Assembly (NCBI GenBank): GCA_044227095.1
Contig: JBGAFV010000001.1
Span: 3,100,001 to 3,164,000 of the forward strand
Direction: 5' to 3'
Origin: JACMLD01 sp044227095
GTDB lineage: Bacteria; Bacteroidota; Bacteroidia; Chitinophagales; Chitinophagaceae
Length of the DNA: 64,000 bases
Below are positions 8,792 through 17,945 of this stretch, piece after piece; the first letter of the stretch is position 1; every line of letters begins with the position of its first letter. Both the position numbers and the translations under genes were made by a program. A model generated the notes under the pieces. The model was given only the letters and a program-made list of their open reading frames with translations. It searched no databases and was not told the origin of the DNA.

Positions 8792-9796
8792 TTACCAGTC
8801 AGATTTAGCACTTGCTGCGGCAGATAACTCTGTAGTCTGGTTTGCCAGTAATTTATAATAACCTGTAATTGCAATCATGGCGGCGTTATCGGTACAATAT
8901 TCAAAAGCTGGAATAAATACCTGCCAGCCTTGTTGCAATCCTGTTTCGTGTATGGCTTTGCGCAGCCCGCTATTAGCAGATACGCCGCCGGCTATGCAAA
9001 CGTTTTTAATACCTGTTTGCGCCGCTGCTTTTTTAAGTTTGGAAATTAATATGCTGATGATGCGTTCCTGTATTGATGCGCAAAGGTCGGCAAGGTTTTC
9101 TTCAATAAACTGTGGGTTCTTTTTTGTTTCGGCCTGTAAAAAATAAAGGATAGAAGTTTTTACACCGCTAAAGCTAAAATCAAGTTCTGGTATTTGTGGT
9201 TCGGCAAATTTAAACTTTTTAGGATTGCCTGTTTGTGCGTATTTATCAATCAATGGTCCGCCGGGATAGGGCAATCCCAGCAACTTTGCAGATTTATCAA
9301 ACGCCTCACCTGCAGCATCATCAATTGTTTGTCCGATTATTTTTAAATCGAGCGGTGAATTGCACAACACAATTTGCGTGTGGCCGCCGCTCACCGTTAA
9401 ACATAAAAAGGGAAAAGACGGTTTATTGTCTGGTATAAGATTGGCCAGTACATGTGCCTGCATATGGTGTACTGCAATCAAAGGTTTATTTAATGCAAGC
9501 GATAATGATTTTGCAAACTGCGCACCAACCAGCAATGCACCAATAAGGCCTGGCGCCTGGGTAAAAGCTACCGCAGAAATATCTTGCATTGAAACTTTGG
9601 CTTGCTTTAATGCGGCATCAACAACGGGCACTATGTTTTGCATATGCGCACGGCTTGCCAGCTCTGGTACTACGCCTCCGTATTGCTGGTGCACTGCCTG
9701 GCCGGCAATAAAGTTTGAAAGAATGCGGCCGTCTTTGCAAACAGCTGCTGCGGTTTCATCACAAGAAGATTCTATAGCGAGTATTGTGGTAGACAA
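8792..9796 (-). CDS. tsaD: tRNA N6-adenosine threonylcarbamoyltransferase TsaD
   Basis: The 334-residue protein transfers the threonylcarbamoyl group to A37 of ANN-decoding tRNAs, together with TsaB and TsaE. AIESSCDETAAAV at the N-terminus is the ASKHA nucleotide-binding motif. VVPELASRAH, the HHMQAH metal-binding motif (about residues 109-114), the VSGGHTQ strand and VCIAGGVSANSGLR near residue 270 are all family hallmarks. Length is normal. It is first in a probable tsaD-VOC-trmN6 unit, so two tRNA-modifying enzymes share the operon. Confidence 0.97.
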   Translation of the reverse strand: MSTTILAIESSCDETAAAVCKDGRILSNFIAGQAVHQQYGGVVPELASRAHMQNIVPVVDAALKQAKVSMQDISAVAFTQAPGLIGALLVGAQFAKSLSLALNKPLIAVHHMQAHVLANLIPDNKPSFPFLCLTVSGGHTQIVLCNSPLDLKIIGQTIDDAAGEAFDKSAKLLGLPYPGGPLIDKYAQTGNPKKFKFAEPQIPELDFSFSGVKTSILYFLQAETKKNPQFIEENLADLCASIQERIISILISKLKKAAAQTGIKNVCIAGGVSANSGLRKAIHETGLQQGWQVFIPAFEYCTDNAAMIAITGYYKLLANQTTELSAAASAKSDW

Positions 9797-9798
9797 AT

Positions 9799-9935
9799 GC
9801 TGATGGCTGATTTTATAGTGTCTGATGTGTTATAATTCAAAACCCATCACTAAAGCTAAAAATATAGAATAGTGGTATGGAGATCGAACGGCGAAGTTAA
9901 GGAAATCAAGAAATCAGACATCCCGAAATCAGCAT
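9799..9935. repeat. Imperfect inverted repeat of CTGATTT words
   Basis: TGCTGATGGCTGATTTTA (from 9799) followed by TGTCTGATG pairs with CAGACATCCCGAAATCAGCA ending near 9935. It lies between the divergently oriented tsaD start and the end of the permease gene at 9940. A related word run (GTCTGATTTTAAGATGGCTGATG) sits at about 11302-11325 between the two permease genes. Confidence 0.55.
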
Positions 9936-9939
9936 TCAA

Positions 9940-11187
9940 TTACTTGCTTCTTATAGCCACAACAGGGTTCATCCTGGCGGCAATATATGCAGGAATAATT
10001 CCAGCGAGTATGCCTGTAATAATGCAAATAGTAATTGCAGTGGCAAAAATCTGGAAAGAAATGGTTACAGGGAAACCAATCATGGGAGATATGACTTTTG
10101 TAAGGATGAATACAAGTAATAACCCTATTGCCCCTCCAAGTATGCATAAAAATGCAGACTCCAGCAAAAATTCTGTCATTATACTGGAACGTTTTGCACC
10201 AATAGCTTTCTTCAATCCAATCTGGTTGGTACGTTCACGCACGGTTACAAACATAATATTAGCCACACCAAACATGCCCACAATTAAAGATAATCCGGCA
10301 ATAAACCATCCGCCTGTATTAATGCCAGAAAAGATACCAGCCATAAACTCACCGAATGATTCAATGTCATTCAAGCTAAAGTCATCATTCTGTGCTGGTT
10401 TTATTTTCCTTATAGAACGCATGGCACCCTGCACATCATCCTTTAGCAATTTCATAGGCACATTGTCTTTGCCCTGTAGCATGATTACCGGTTGCGAAGT
10501 TTTTTCGTTTACAAGACTTTTCATAAAACCATAGCTAAGCAGTACACTTTCATCGTACTCCCATCCACCCATCATGCTTTTTCCTTGTTTTTTTAGCAGA
10601 CCGGCAATTACTGCTTTATGACCGTATAAACTAACTACCTGTCCTACTGACTTTTCAGGATTGGTAAAAAGTTTTTCGGCTATGTTATAACCAATTACCA
10701 TTGAATTGGATGCATTGTCAAAATCACTTTGTAAAAGATAGCGGCCATTTTCTATTTCCAGCTTCTGAATGTTTGAAAAATCACCTGTAATGCCATAAAT
10801 ATTTACACCTGTTACAGCTTCATCTTCCCATTCCAGTTTTGATGTAGAGCTTATATTGAAAGCAACATTTTTGGTGAGTTCGCTGCGTTGTTTCAGCATT
10901 TTTGCTTCTTCATATTTTGGTACAGGACGGTTTATCAGTTTCCACCAGGGTATCTGGCCGGTGTAATCCCATTTGTCAATGTAAATAGTATTTGTACCAA
11001 GAGATTTAATATCGTTTTGTACGTTGCGCTGCAGGCTGTCTACAGTAGCAAGTACACCTATAATGCAAAAAATACCAACAGTAATACCGAAGAGGGAAAG
11101 AAATGTACGCAGTTTATTGGAGCGGAACTCCTGCAAAGCCATTTTAAAGCTGTTCCATATTATTTCCAGGTATTTAAGCATACCCAA
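9940..11187 (-). CDS. ABC transporter permease, MacB/FtsX type (paralogue 1)
   Basis: The 415-residue protein has one N-terminal membrane segment right after an EFRSNKLRTFLSLFGITVG stretch, a large periplasmic MacB_PCD domain (about residues 45-285), then three C-terminal membrane segments of the FtsX domain. The conserved LIVGMFGVANIMFVTVRERT and GLKKAIGAKRSSI region marks the coupling loop to the ATPase. These permeases use ATP-driven mechanotransmission for lipoprotein, peptide or macrolide export. No ATP-binding partner lies in the window. It is about 60% similar by eye to the next gene and nearly identical in the membrane parts. Confidence 0.9.
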   Translation of the reverse strand: MGMLKYLEIIWNSFKMALQEFRSNKLRTFLSLFGITVGIFCIIGVLATVDSLQRNVQNDIKSLGTNTIYIDKWDYTGQIPWWKLINRPVPKYEEAKMLKQRSELTKNVAFNISSTSKLEWEDEAVTGVNIYGITGDFSNIQKLEIENGRYLLQSDFDNASNSMVIGYNIAEKLFTNPEKSVGQVVSLYGHKAVIAGLLKKQGKSMMGGWEYDESVLLSYGFMKSLVNEKTSQPVIMLQGKDNVPMKLLKDDVQGAMRSIRKIKPAQNDDFSLNDIESFGEFMAGIFSGINTGGWFIAGLSLIVGMFGVANIMFVTVRERTNQIGLKKAIGAKRSSIMTEFLLESAFLCILGGAIGLLLVFILTKVISPMIGFPVTISFQIFATAITICIITGILAGIIPAYIAARMNPVVAIRSK

Positions 11188-11371
11188 ATATAAATGGATG
11201 GAGTTGATTTTAGATCGCTAATTCTTTTAAAGGTTTTCCAAAGGGGTGAGTGGCGCTTTGCGAGTCTGTAGTCGATAGTCAAGAGCAGGAAGTACGGAAT
11301 AAGATGTCTGATTTTAAGATGGCTGATGTGTAATCTTGGATGCTAATAACTTGGAGCTAAAATCTAACAGC

Positions 11372-12619
11372 TTACTTGCTCCTGATAGCCACTACCGGGT
11401 TCATTCTTGATGCAATAACTGCGGGTATAATGCCTGCAAGTACGCCTGTTACAATACAGATTGTAATGGCAATGCTGAAAATATTAATAGAAATGGTAAC
11501 CGGAAAGCCAATGGCCGGAGAAATGAAGAATGTAAGTATATAAACAAGTATTAGACCGATAAGGCCACCAATTATACAAAGAAAGGCTGATTCTAAAAGA
11601 AACTCCGTCATTATACTGGAACGCTTTGCGCCGATGGCTTTCTTTAACCCAATCTGGCTGGTACGTTCACGCACGGTTACAAACATAATATTGGCTACGC
11701 CAAACATGCCTACTATTAAAGATAATCCTGCAATAAACCAACCGCCCAGGTTAATAGATCCAAATACAGTGTCAAGAAAACTATTGGCCGCAGAAACTTC
11801 ATTAAGTGCAAAATTGTCCAACTGAACTGGTTTTAATTTTCTTACGGACCGATAGGCTCCATCCAGTTCCATTTTTACTTCGTCAACGGGCACATCTTCT
11901 TTTCCTTTAACCATAATAAAACCTTCCGACAGGTTTTTATTGGTAAGGTTTCTTGCTGTTTTGTAAGGCATCAATACAATATTGTCAAAATCCCATCCAC
12001 CCATATTATTACTTCCATTTTTCTTTGGCACACCAACAATGGTCATTTTTCTTCCGTTTATTTCTACAATTTTTCCTACAGCGTTCTGCGGATTAACGAA
12101 AAGATTTTCTGCATTGGTATATCCAAGTATAATAGCGTTTGATCCTGCAAGAAATTCTGCATCGGATATGTAGCGGCCAAATTCAATTTCAAGCGGTTGT
12201 ATTTTTGCATACCCTTCGCTTACTGCATACCATGTAACATTGGTTAACTGTTCATCTTCAAATTCTACATTATTGCTGCCGAACGTTATATAGCCAATGT
12301 CTTCTGCATAGCTCAGGCGTTTTTGTAATAAAACAGATTCTTCGTATTTGGGGCTTGGCCTGTTATTGTATTTCCACCAGTCATCTGGCCCGCCACTTCC
12401 CCATGGCCGTTTCTGTACATAGATGGTATTGTTTCCCAGGGTTGAGAAAGATCTTTTGATATTGCTTTTTAAACTGTCTACAGTAGCCAGCACACCTATA
12501 ATGCAGAAAATGCCTACAGTAATGCCAAATAAGGAAAGAAATGTGCGCAGTTTATTGGAGCGAAACTCTGAGAGTGCCATTTTAAAACTGCTGACAATAA
12601 TTTCAAAAAAACGAAGCAT
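11372..12619 (-). CDS. ABC transporter permease, MacB/FtsX type (paralogue 2)
   Basis: Same architecture and exactly the same length (415 residues) as the downstream paralogue at 9940-11187. The N- and C-terminal membrane regions are almost identical (LRTFLSLFGITVG, VGMFGVANIMFVTVRERTSQ, GLKKAIGAKRS), while the periplasmic domain has diverged. This pattern fits a tandem duplication with conservation of the ATPase-facing parts; the two could form a heterodimeric permease with one shared ATPase encoded elsewhere. The gap of 184 bases holds a word repeat but no gene. Confidence 0.9.
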   Translation of the reverse strand: MLRFFEIIVSSFKMALSEFRSNKLRTFLSLFGITVGIFCIIGVLATVDSLKSNIKRSFSTLGNNTIYVQKRPWGSGGPDDWWKYNNRPSPKYEESVLLQKRLSYAEDIGYITFGSNNVEFEDEQLTNVTWYAVSEGYAKIQPLEIEFGRYISDAEFLAGSNAIILGYTNAENLFVNPQNAVGKIVEINGRKMTIVGVPKKNGSNNMGGWDFDNIVLMPYKTARNLTNKNLSEGFIMVKGKEDVPVDEVKMELDGAYRSVRKLKPVQLDNFALNEVSAANSFLDTVFGSINLGGWFIAGLSLIVGMFGVANIMFVTVRERTSQIGLKKAIGAKRSSIMTEFLLESAFLCIIGGLIGLILVYILTFFISPAIGFPVTISINIFSIAITICIVTGVLAGIIPAVIASRMNPVVAIRSK

Positions 12620-12957
12620 GTACCAAATTTAAGCATTAGCAAGAGGTTTACAATAACAAGCATCAATTTTGTAAACATTGCAAATGAATGTTTTGTTGCC
12701 GTGTTTGAATATTGTGATACAGGAAATTACTTACAAACATGGAGTTTTGTGGCTTTACAATTAATTTATGCATTGTTAGTACTAAAGTTTTTTATCGAGG
12801 AAGTATTTGGTCAATTGATGGTTAAGCCGGTAAAACATTTTTGCACAAGTTGATTTTTTTTAGATAAATAAGTTAAATTACAATAGCCTTAAAACAAATG
12901 ATCCGCCCTCCCAAACCGAAGTAGTAATATTATTTTCTCACCTAAAAATTTACTCCG
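12620..12957. other. 338-bp intergenic region with no feature recognised
   Basis: Divergent spacer between the permease gene and the coiled-coil gene at 12958. It is AT-rich, with no hairpin terminator and no open frame of note. It must hold the promoters of both flanking genes, but I cannot place them with confidence. Confidence 0.5.
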
Positions 12958-13338
12958 ATGGTTACAACAGAAATCTCACAGCTTACAGCAGAATGCAACT
13001 CCTGGCGCCAACAAATGCGCAATTACCGCGAAGAAATCACCAACCTTAAAAACCAGTTACGAAAGATTGCATTAAATGTTACCCGGCATGATCAGTTACA
13101 GGATGTAGAGCATTACGAAAACCAGTTTCATATCCAGCTCATCAACATTCACGATCTAAAGCACTCCATTAAAGTACACGATTACAAAACATCATTAGCT
13201 AAAGTAAATGATAACGGGCAGGTTAATCATACTACGATGGCCGAACACAACCATCTCTATGTAGAATACCAGCGTTTACAATCATTGCTGGATGAACTTA
13301 AAGATCGGTTCAACCAGTTCATCAGCAAATTAAATTAA
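12958..13338 (+). CDS. Small coiled-coil protein of unknown function
   Basis: The 126-residue product lacks a signal peptide or membrane segment. Residues 1-45 and 90-126 show heptad-like spacing of Leu/Ile with many Gln, Asn, Glu and Arg, so a two-helix coiled coil is likely. The middle holds several His residues (HDQLQDVEHYENQFH, HDLKHSIKVHD). I recognise no named family. It ends 158 bases before the EF-G-like start and could be co-transcribed with it. Confidence 0.7.
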   Translation: MVTTEISQLTAECNSWRQQMRNYREEITNLKNQLRKIALNVTRHDQLQDVEHYENQFHIQLINIHDLKHSIKVHDYKTSLAKVNDNGQVNHTTMAEHNHLYVEYQRLQSLLDELKDRFNQFISKLN

Positions 13339-13376
13339 TCCGTCACAGCTTACCACATTCCATAGCAGGAATTAAC

Positions 13377-13409
13377 GTGGCGGAGATTCATACTTCACAC
13401 GTTAGTTCC
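13377..13409 (+). repeat. Partial duplicate of the EF-G-like gene start
   Basis: GTGGCGGAGATTCATACTTC then ACACGTT at 13377 copies the real start region at 13497 (ATGGCAGATTTTGATACTTC then ACACGTA). The 13 bases ATACTTCACACGT are identical. In frame it encodes (V/M)AEIHTSHV against MADFDTSHV. It stays in frame with the downstream gene, so a 750-residue product is formally possible. Confidence 0.6.
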
Positions 13410-13496
13410 TTTTTATTTAGGTTATTGATAGAGAATATTGCAGGCGCCTGCCTGCTTTGCAACGATTTCTTTTATTCACTTCTAAAACTGTTTGCC

Positions 13497-15629
13497 ATGG
13501 CAGATTTTGATACTTCACACGTAAAAAATATTGTCTTGCTGGGCCATTCCGGCTCTGGTAAGACCAGTTTGGCGGAATGCATGCTATTTGAAGCAGGCCT
13601 TATTTCCCGCAAGGGTTCTATTGCAGAACGCAATACCGTAAGCGACTATCACAACCTTGAAAAAGAACGCGGCAACTCTTTTTTTTCAACGCTGCTGCAT
13701 ACTAAATGGCGCGGCTATAAAATAAATATTCTTGATACGCCCGGTTACGATGATTTTGCCGGAGAAGTAATTTCTTCTTTACGTGTAGCCGACACCGGTA
13801 TAATGCTGGTGAATGCTGTTACCGGCGTAGAAGTTGGTACAGATATACTATGGGAATACACAGAAAATTTTAAAACACCTATGATTTTTTGTGTAAATAA
13901 ACTTGATGATGACAATGCCGATTATGATAAAACATTGCGTGAGATAAAAAATCATTTTGGTAATAAAGTAACCGTGGTGCAATATCCCCGACAAACAGGC
14001 GCAGGCTTTCATGAAATTATTGACGTGCTGCGGATGACTATGTATAAATTTAAAGACAACGGCGGCAAACCTGAAAAGTTGCCAATACCTGCAGATGAAA
14101 AAGAAAAAGCAGATGCATTGCACAAAGAGTTGGTAGAAGCCATTGCGGGCAATGATGAAAGCCTGATGGAAAAATATTTTGATAAAGGCGAGCTTGATGA
14201 AGATGAAATGAAAGAAGGCATGAAAAAAGCAATGATTCAACATGATCTTTTTCCTTTGTTTTGTTTGTCTGCAGAGCGGAATATGGGTAGCGGAAGGCTG
14301 ATGGGTTTTATTGACAATGTTTGCCCGGCAGCTAATGAAATGCCGGCGCAGCGTACAAAAAAAGGAGAAACACTTTCCTGCGATTCAAAAGGTCCTGCAT
14401 GCATTTTTGTTTTTAAAACAATTGCAGAAAGCCATGTAGGCGAAATGAGTTTGTTTAAAGTATTTTCCGGAACTGTTAAAAGCGGAATGGAGCTCGTAAA
14501 TGAAACAACAGGTGTGTCAGAAAAGATAAACCAGTTGTTTGTTATAGAAGGCCATGGCAGAACAAATATTAATGAACTGGTAGCAGGCGATATTGGCGCT
14601 ACCATCAAACTAAAAAATACACACGTAAACAATACATTACACGAAAGAGGGAAAAACATTGAACTAAGGCCAATTGTTTTTCCTGCTCATAATATGACGG
14701 TGGCTATTGAAAACACAAAGAAAGGGGAGGAAGAAAAATTATCTGCTGCATTGCATATGCTTCGTGAAGAAGATGCTACAATAAGGGTAGAGGTTTCACC
14801 AGAGTTAAAACAAATTTTATTGCATTGCCAGGGGGAATTGCATCTTGCTGTTATAAAATGGAAGATTGAACATATTCATAATCTTGATGTGCAGTTTATC
14901 AAGCCACGCATACCGTATCGGGAAACGATTCGCAGCATGGCAGAGTCAAGTTACCGGCACAAAAAACAAAGTGGCGGCAGCGGCCAGTTTGGTGAAGTGT
15001 TTATGCGCATTGAACCCTGGCACGAAGGAATGCCTGAACCACGTGGGTTAACTGTACGTGGCAAAGAAGAACATGCACTTGATTGGGGAGGTAAACTTGT
15101 TTTTTATAATTGTATTGTTGGCGGCGCTATCGATACAAGATTTTTGCCCTCTATATTAAAAGGTGTAATGGAGAAAATGCATGAGGGGCCACTAACGGGA
15201 TCGTATGTACGAGATGTGCGGGTATGTGTATACGATGGAAAAATGCACCCTGTAGACAGTAATGATATTTCTTTTAAGATAGCAGGCTTGCAGGCTTTCC
15301 GACAGGCATTTCAGCAAGCTGCACCACAATTGCTGGAACCTATTAACAGGCTTGAGGTACTTTGTCCTGATGATTTAACCGGTAGTGTAATGGGCGATTT
15401 GCAGGGCAGGCGTGCCATTGTAGAAGGTATGGACAGGGCCGGACAGTTTACACGCATTATTGCCAAAACACCGCTTGCAGAAATGCACGATTATTCTTCT
15501 TCATTGAGATCACTTACACAAGGACGTGCAAAATTTGCTATGCAATTTTATGAGTATGCACCTGTACCTTTCGAAATTCAAAAAAAGCTGCAACAGGAAT
15601 ATGGTAAAACAGTAAAAGAAGAAGTTTGA
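13497..15629 (+). CDS. Elongation factor G-like translational GTPase (EF-G paralogue)
   Basis: From ATG 13497 the product is 710 residues, close to normal EF-G length. G1 is GHSGSGKTSL (about residues 15-24) rather than the AHIDAGKTT of housekeeping EF-G. G3 is DTPGYDDF and G4 is NKLDDD. The rest follows EF-G: domain II, domain III (HCQGELHLAV), domain IV with a Gly-rich QSGGSGQFGEV entry, and domain V ending in SLTQGRAKF. This subtype is the second EF-G-like protein in many bacteria, of uncertain role in translation or recycling. I reject the upstream GTG (13377): the extra 40 residues are hydrophobic, unconserved and include a duplicated start. A terminator follows at 15668. Confidence 0.92.
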   Translation: MADFDTSHVKNIVLLGHSGSGKTSLAECMLFEAGLISRKGSIAERNTVSDYHNLEKERGNSFFSTLLHTKWRGYKINILDTPGYDDFAGEVISSLRVADTGIMLVNAVTGVEVGTDILWEYTENFKTPMIFCVNKLDDDNADYDKTLREIKNHFGNKVTVVQYPRQTGAGFHEIIDVLRMTMYKFKDNGGKPEKLPIPADEKEKADALHKELVEAIAGNDESLMEKYFDKGELDEDEMKEGMKKAMIQHDLFPLFCLSAERNMGSGRLMGFIDNVCPAANEMPAQRTKKGETLSCDSKGPACIFVFKTIAESHVGEMSLFKVFSGTVKSGMELVNETTGVSEKINQLFVIEGHGRTNINELVAGDIGATIKLKNTHVNNTLHERGKNIELRPIVFPAHNMTVAIENTKKGEEEKLSAALHMLREEDATIRVEVSPELKQILLHCQGELHLAVIKWKIEHIHNLDVQFIKPRIPYRETIRSMAESSYRHKKQSGGSGQFGEVFMRIEPWHEGMPEPRGLTVRGKEEHALDWGGKLVFYNCIVGGAIDTRFLPSILKGVMEKMHEGPLTGSYVRDVRVCVYDGKMHPVDSNDISFKIAGLQAFRQAFQQAAPQLLEPINRLEVLCPDDLTGSVMGDLQGRRAIVEGMDRAGQFTRIIAKTPLAEMHDYSSSLRSLTQGRAKFAMQFYEYAPVPFEIQKKLQQEYGKTVKEEV

Positions 15630-15667
15630 TGTAGCAGTGCTATAGCTTTACAATATTGTAATTTATT

Positions 15668-15694
15668 ACTCCGGCTGTTTGCCGGAGTTTTTTT
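15668..15694 (+). terminator. Rho-independent terminator after the EF-G-like gene
   Basis: ACTCCGGC (15668-15675) pairs with GCCGGAGT (15681-15688) across a TGTTT loop, followed directly by a T run. Confidence 0.9.
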
Positions 15695-15728
15695 ATTTTC
15701 GATGTTCTTTTAAACTAAAATTTATCTT

Positions 15729-16223
15729 ATGTCACTTAAAGATGCACTCATAGCAGAATTAAAAAATGAAGGCGCCAATACTCGAAAAATGCTTGAAAGG
15801 GTTCCGCAGGATAAGTATGCATGGAAACCCCATGAAAAATCAATGACCATTGGCAGGCTGGCATCGCATATAGCAGAAATACCAGTTTGGATTAACCGCA
15901 CTTTAGCAGCGGATGAATTTGATTTTGCAACATTGCCTGCAGTAAGAAATACTTATGAAAATACAGCCGCATTGTTAAAAGTGTTTGATGATAAACAGGC
16001 AGAAGCTATTGCAGCATTGGAAAATGCAACTGATGAAATACTAAACTGCAAATTCACTTTATTAAGAGGTGGACAGGTAGTATTTGCAATGCCCAAAAAA
16101 GTATTGATACGCAATTTTGGCTTCAACCATGTTATTCATCATCGCGGACAACTTTCTGTTTGTCTTCGATTGTTAGATGTGCCTGTACCGGGAATGTATG
16201 GCCCAAGTGCAGATGAGAAATAA
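15729..16223 (+). CDS. DinB-family (DinB_2) four-helix protein
   Basis: A 164-residue predicted four-helix bundle. LERVPQDKYAWKPHEKSMTIGRLASHIAEIP contains the first His of the family's metal triad, and NHVIHHRGQLSVCLRLL supplies the last His residues in the HxxHHRGQ arrangement. DinB-like proteins are metal-binding and include thiol-dependent transferases (the YfiT/bacillithiol-transferase group) as well as stress proteins of unknown role. No partner gene suggests a substrate. Confidence 0.9.
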   Translation: MSLKDALIAELKNEGANTRKMLERVPQDKYAWKPHEKSMTIGRLASHIAEIPVWINRTLAADEFDFATLPAVRNTYENTAALLKVFDDKQAEAIAALENATDEILNCKFTLLRGGQVVFAMPKKVLIRNFGFNHVIHHRGQLSVCLRLLDVPVPGMYGPSADEK

Positions 16224-16485
16224 GGTGTGAGGTGTAGGGTGTAAGTTGTATGGTGCTTATGCTGTACGAAGCCTCTGACTTCGTACTACTATGTTCTTCC
16301 CGAACTTTGTTCGGAACAACACGAAAATGATATACACATCTTTAAATAAATAACCCAGCACTTAAGCGCTGGGTTATTTATACGAAGCATCGGCTTTATA
16401 TTTTTTTATATCCTTACAATCTCAGTTCAGAAGAATGAGCTTCCAAACCTTAAACCTTATACCTTTCACCCTACACCCTAATTCA
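16223..16485. repeat. Intergenic inverted-repeat block with nested hairpins
   Basis: Outer arms made of GGTGTAGGGTGTAAG-like words (about 16223-16256) pair with ACCTTATACCTTTCACCCTACACCCT (about 16450-16478). Inside are three compact hairpins: GTACGAAG / CTTCGTAC at about 16264-16286; CCGAAC / GTTCGG at about 16299-16314; and AAATAACCCAGC / GCTGGGTTATTT (16348-16379). The last has T's and A's on both flanks and is probably the bidirectional terminator for the convergent DinB and DUF2911 genes. Confidence 0.75.
16348..16379. terminator. Bidirectional terminator hairpin
   Basis: A 12-bp perfect stem AAATAACCCAGC / GCTGGGTTATTT with an 8-base loop lies between two convergent genes, inside the larger inverted-repeat block. 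Confidence 0.75.
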
Positions 16486-17590
16486 CATCTTTACCTTCCT
16501 GCAACAGTTTGATCATTCGTTCAAGATTAGGTTTGTTTACCGCATCAGATTGTGGCAACGCTTTTTGCGCAAGTTCAAGTGCTTTTTTATAATCACCAAT
16601 AGCAGAATAGGCCCTTACCATGCCAACATTGGTAGTAAATACACCAGGGTTTTTATCGTAATTCATTTTAAAAATTGCAAAAGCTTCTTTTGGTTTTTTC
16701 TGTGCAATCAGTGAACGTCCGTATTGATGCATTTCCTGCACACTTGCAAGCGGCAATGCTTTTTTCATAATTGCATCTGCTTCTGCACCGCGGTCTAGCT
16801 TTGTTAATATTTGTGCTTTTGTACTTAAAGCCTGAAAGCTATTGGAACCACCAAAAAGAGGACCTGAAGCAGAATCGCTCCATAGCAATGCTTCATTAAG
16901 GTTTACGTTTTTCTGCAGGCACCATTGTGCGGCCTGGTCCCACGGCTCCCAGTTAAAACCAGTACGGTTGCGCAATTGCCTTCTGAAAGATGCAAGCTGC
17001 TCGTTTACATAATCAACCTCTACTTTAAAAGGTATACTTAGCTTTTCCCACAGCAATGCTATGGTAGCAGTATTTTCTGTCTGGTTCATAAACTCATATT
17101 TCAACCATTCAACACTTTTGTCTGTAGCAACAGGTTTTACTTTTACTCTTAATACATCTTCTTTGTCATCATAATAGAAACTTCCCCACGATGAATTGTT
17201 TTTTGAAAAGATAATAGTGCATTCAGCAGGATCGTAAGCAATAAAGAAACCATACTTACCAGCAGCAAGCGGTTGCCCTTCAATTTTTACGTCAGTAGAA
17301 AATTCAATCGTGGTATTTTCATTAGCGCCAGCTCTCCATGGTGCAGCTTTAGAAGAACCAAATCCCTGGTCTGTATAACCAACTGGCACTAGCTTTCCCC
17401 ATATTTGTCCTTCTCTTCCTTTTACACCTGGCCTGTCGTATTGAACTGTTACATCAGTAAGTCCTATTCTTTCACTCACTGAAGCTTTTTTATTTCCGCC
17501 ACTGGCAAGTACAGTAAGCTGGGCATGCATTTGTTGGGAGGTGCAGCATACTAATAAAGCTGCAATTAATAATTGAAGTGATTTTTTCAT
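16478..17590 (-). CDS. Exported DUF2911 protein with C-terminal TPR-like repeats
   Basis: A 370-residue protein with an N-terminal signal peptide ending in MHAQ. Residues about 35-190 match the DUF2911 pattern: VTVQYDRPGVKGREGQIWG, VPVGYTDQGFG..APWRAGANENTTIEFSTDVKIEG, LAAGKYGFFIA and NSSWGSFYYDDKEDVLRVKV. DUF2911 proteins are exported proteins common in Bacteroidota with no proven function. Residues about 240-365 are helical repeats (GRSLIAQKKPKEAFAIFKMN and MVRAYSAIGDYKKALELAQKAL) typical of tetratricopeptide units, probably for protein contact. Monocistronic. Confidence 0.9.
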   Translation of the reverse strand: MKKSLQLLIAALLVCCTSQQMHAQLTVLASGGNKKASVSERIGLTDVTVQYDRPGVKGREGQIWGKLVPVGYTDQGFGSSKAAPWRAGANENTTIEFSTDVKIEGQPLAAGKYGFFIAYDPAECTIIFSKNNSSWGSFYYDDKEDVLRVKVKPVATDKSVEWLKYEFMNQTENTATIALLWEKLSIPFKVEVDYVNEQLASFRRQLRNRTGFNWEPWDQAAQWCLQKNVNLNEALLWSDSASGPLFGGSNSFQALSTKAQILTKLDRGAEADAIMKKALPLASVQEMHQYGRSLIAQKKPKEAFAIFKMNYDKNPGVFTTNVGMVRAYSAIGDYKKALELAQKALPQSDAVNKPNLERMIKLLQEGKDVN

Positions 17591-17945
17591 GACAGCAAAT
17601 TTTGGTTAATTGATTGGATAATGAAGCTAGCACATAAAACCAACCACGATAAAAACAATATTACCAAAGCAATAAAAGCATGATGAAAGGAATTTTTGCG
17701 ATGCCCGACGCAGCAATGAAGAAAGGGTTATAACTATCATATTGCTTTACAAGAAAGATTTTTTTGTTAATGCCTGCTCATAATTTTTGTTGATTGCAAT
17801 AAGAAAAAAAGAGCTTAGAGTGTTTTTTCTGTAGAGGTTTAATAGCGTTATCACAAATTTTTTACAGCGGTTATATTTACGTTTTTATAACAGTTTCCGG
17901 CATTTATGGTACTTGATTTGAAATACTACTGGTAAAATTACAATT
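17591..17945. other. 355-bp divergent intergenic region
   Basis: AT-rich DNA between the DUF2911 gene and the divergent gene at 17946. I see no hairpin, open frame or clear consensus promoter. It should contain both promoters. Confidence 0.5.

Noticed and set aside
13377..15629. GTG-initiated 750-residue form of the EF-G-like protein
   Set aside because: The first 40 residues are hydrophobic and not part of the GTPase fold; the ATG at 13497 gives a normal N-terminus. Kept as a finding because of the duplication.
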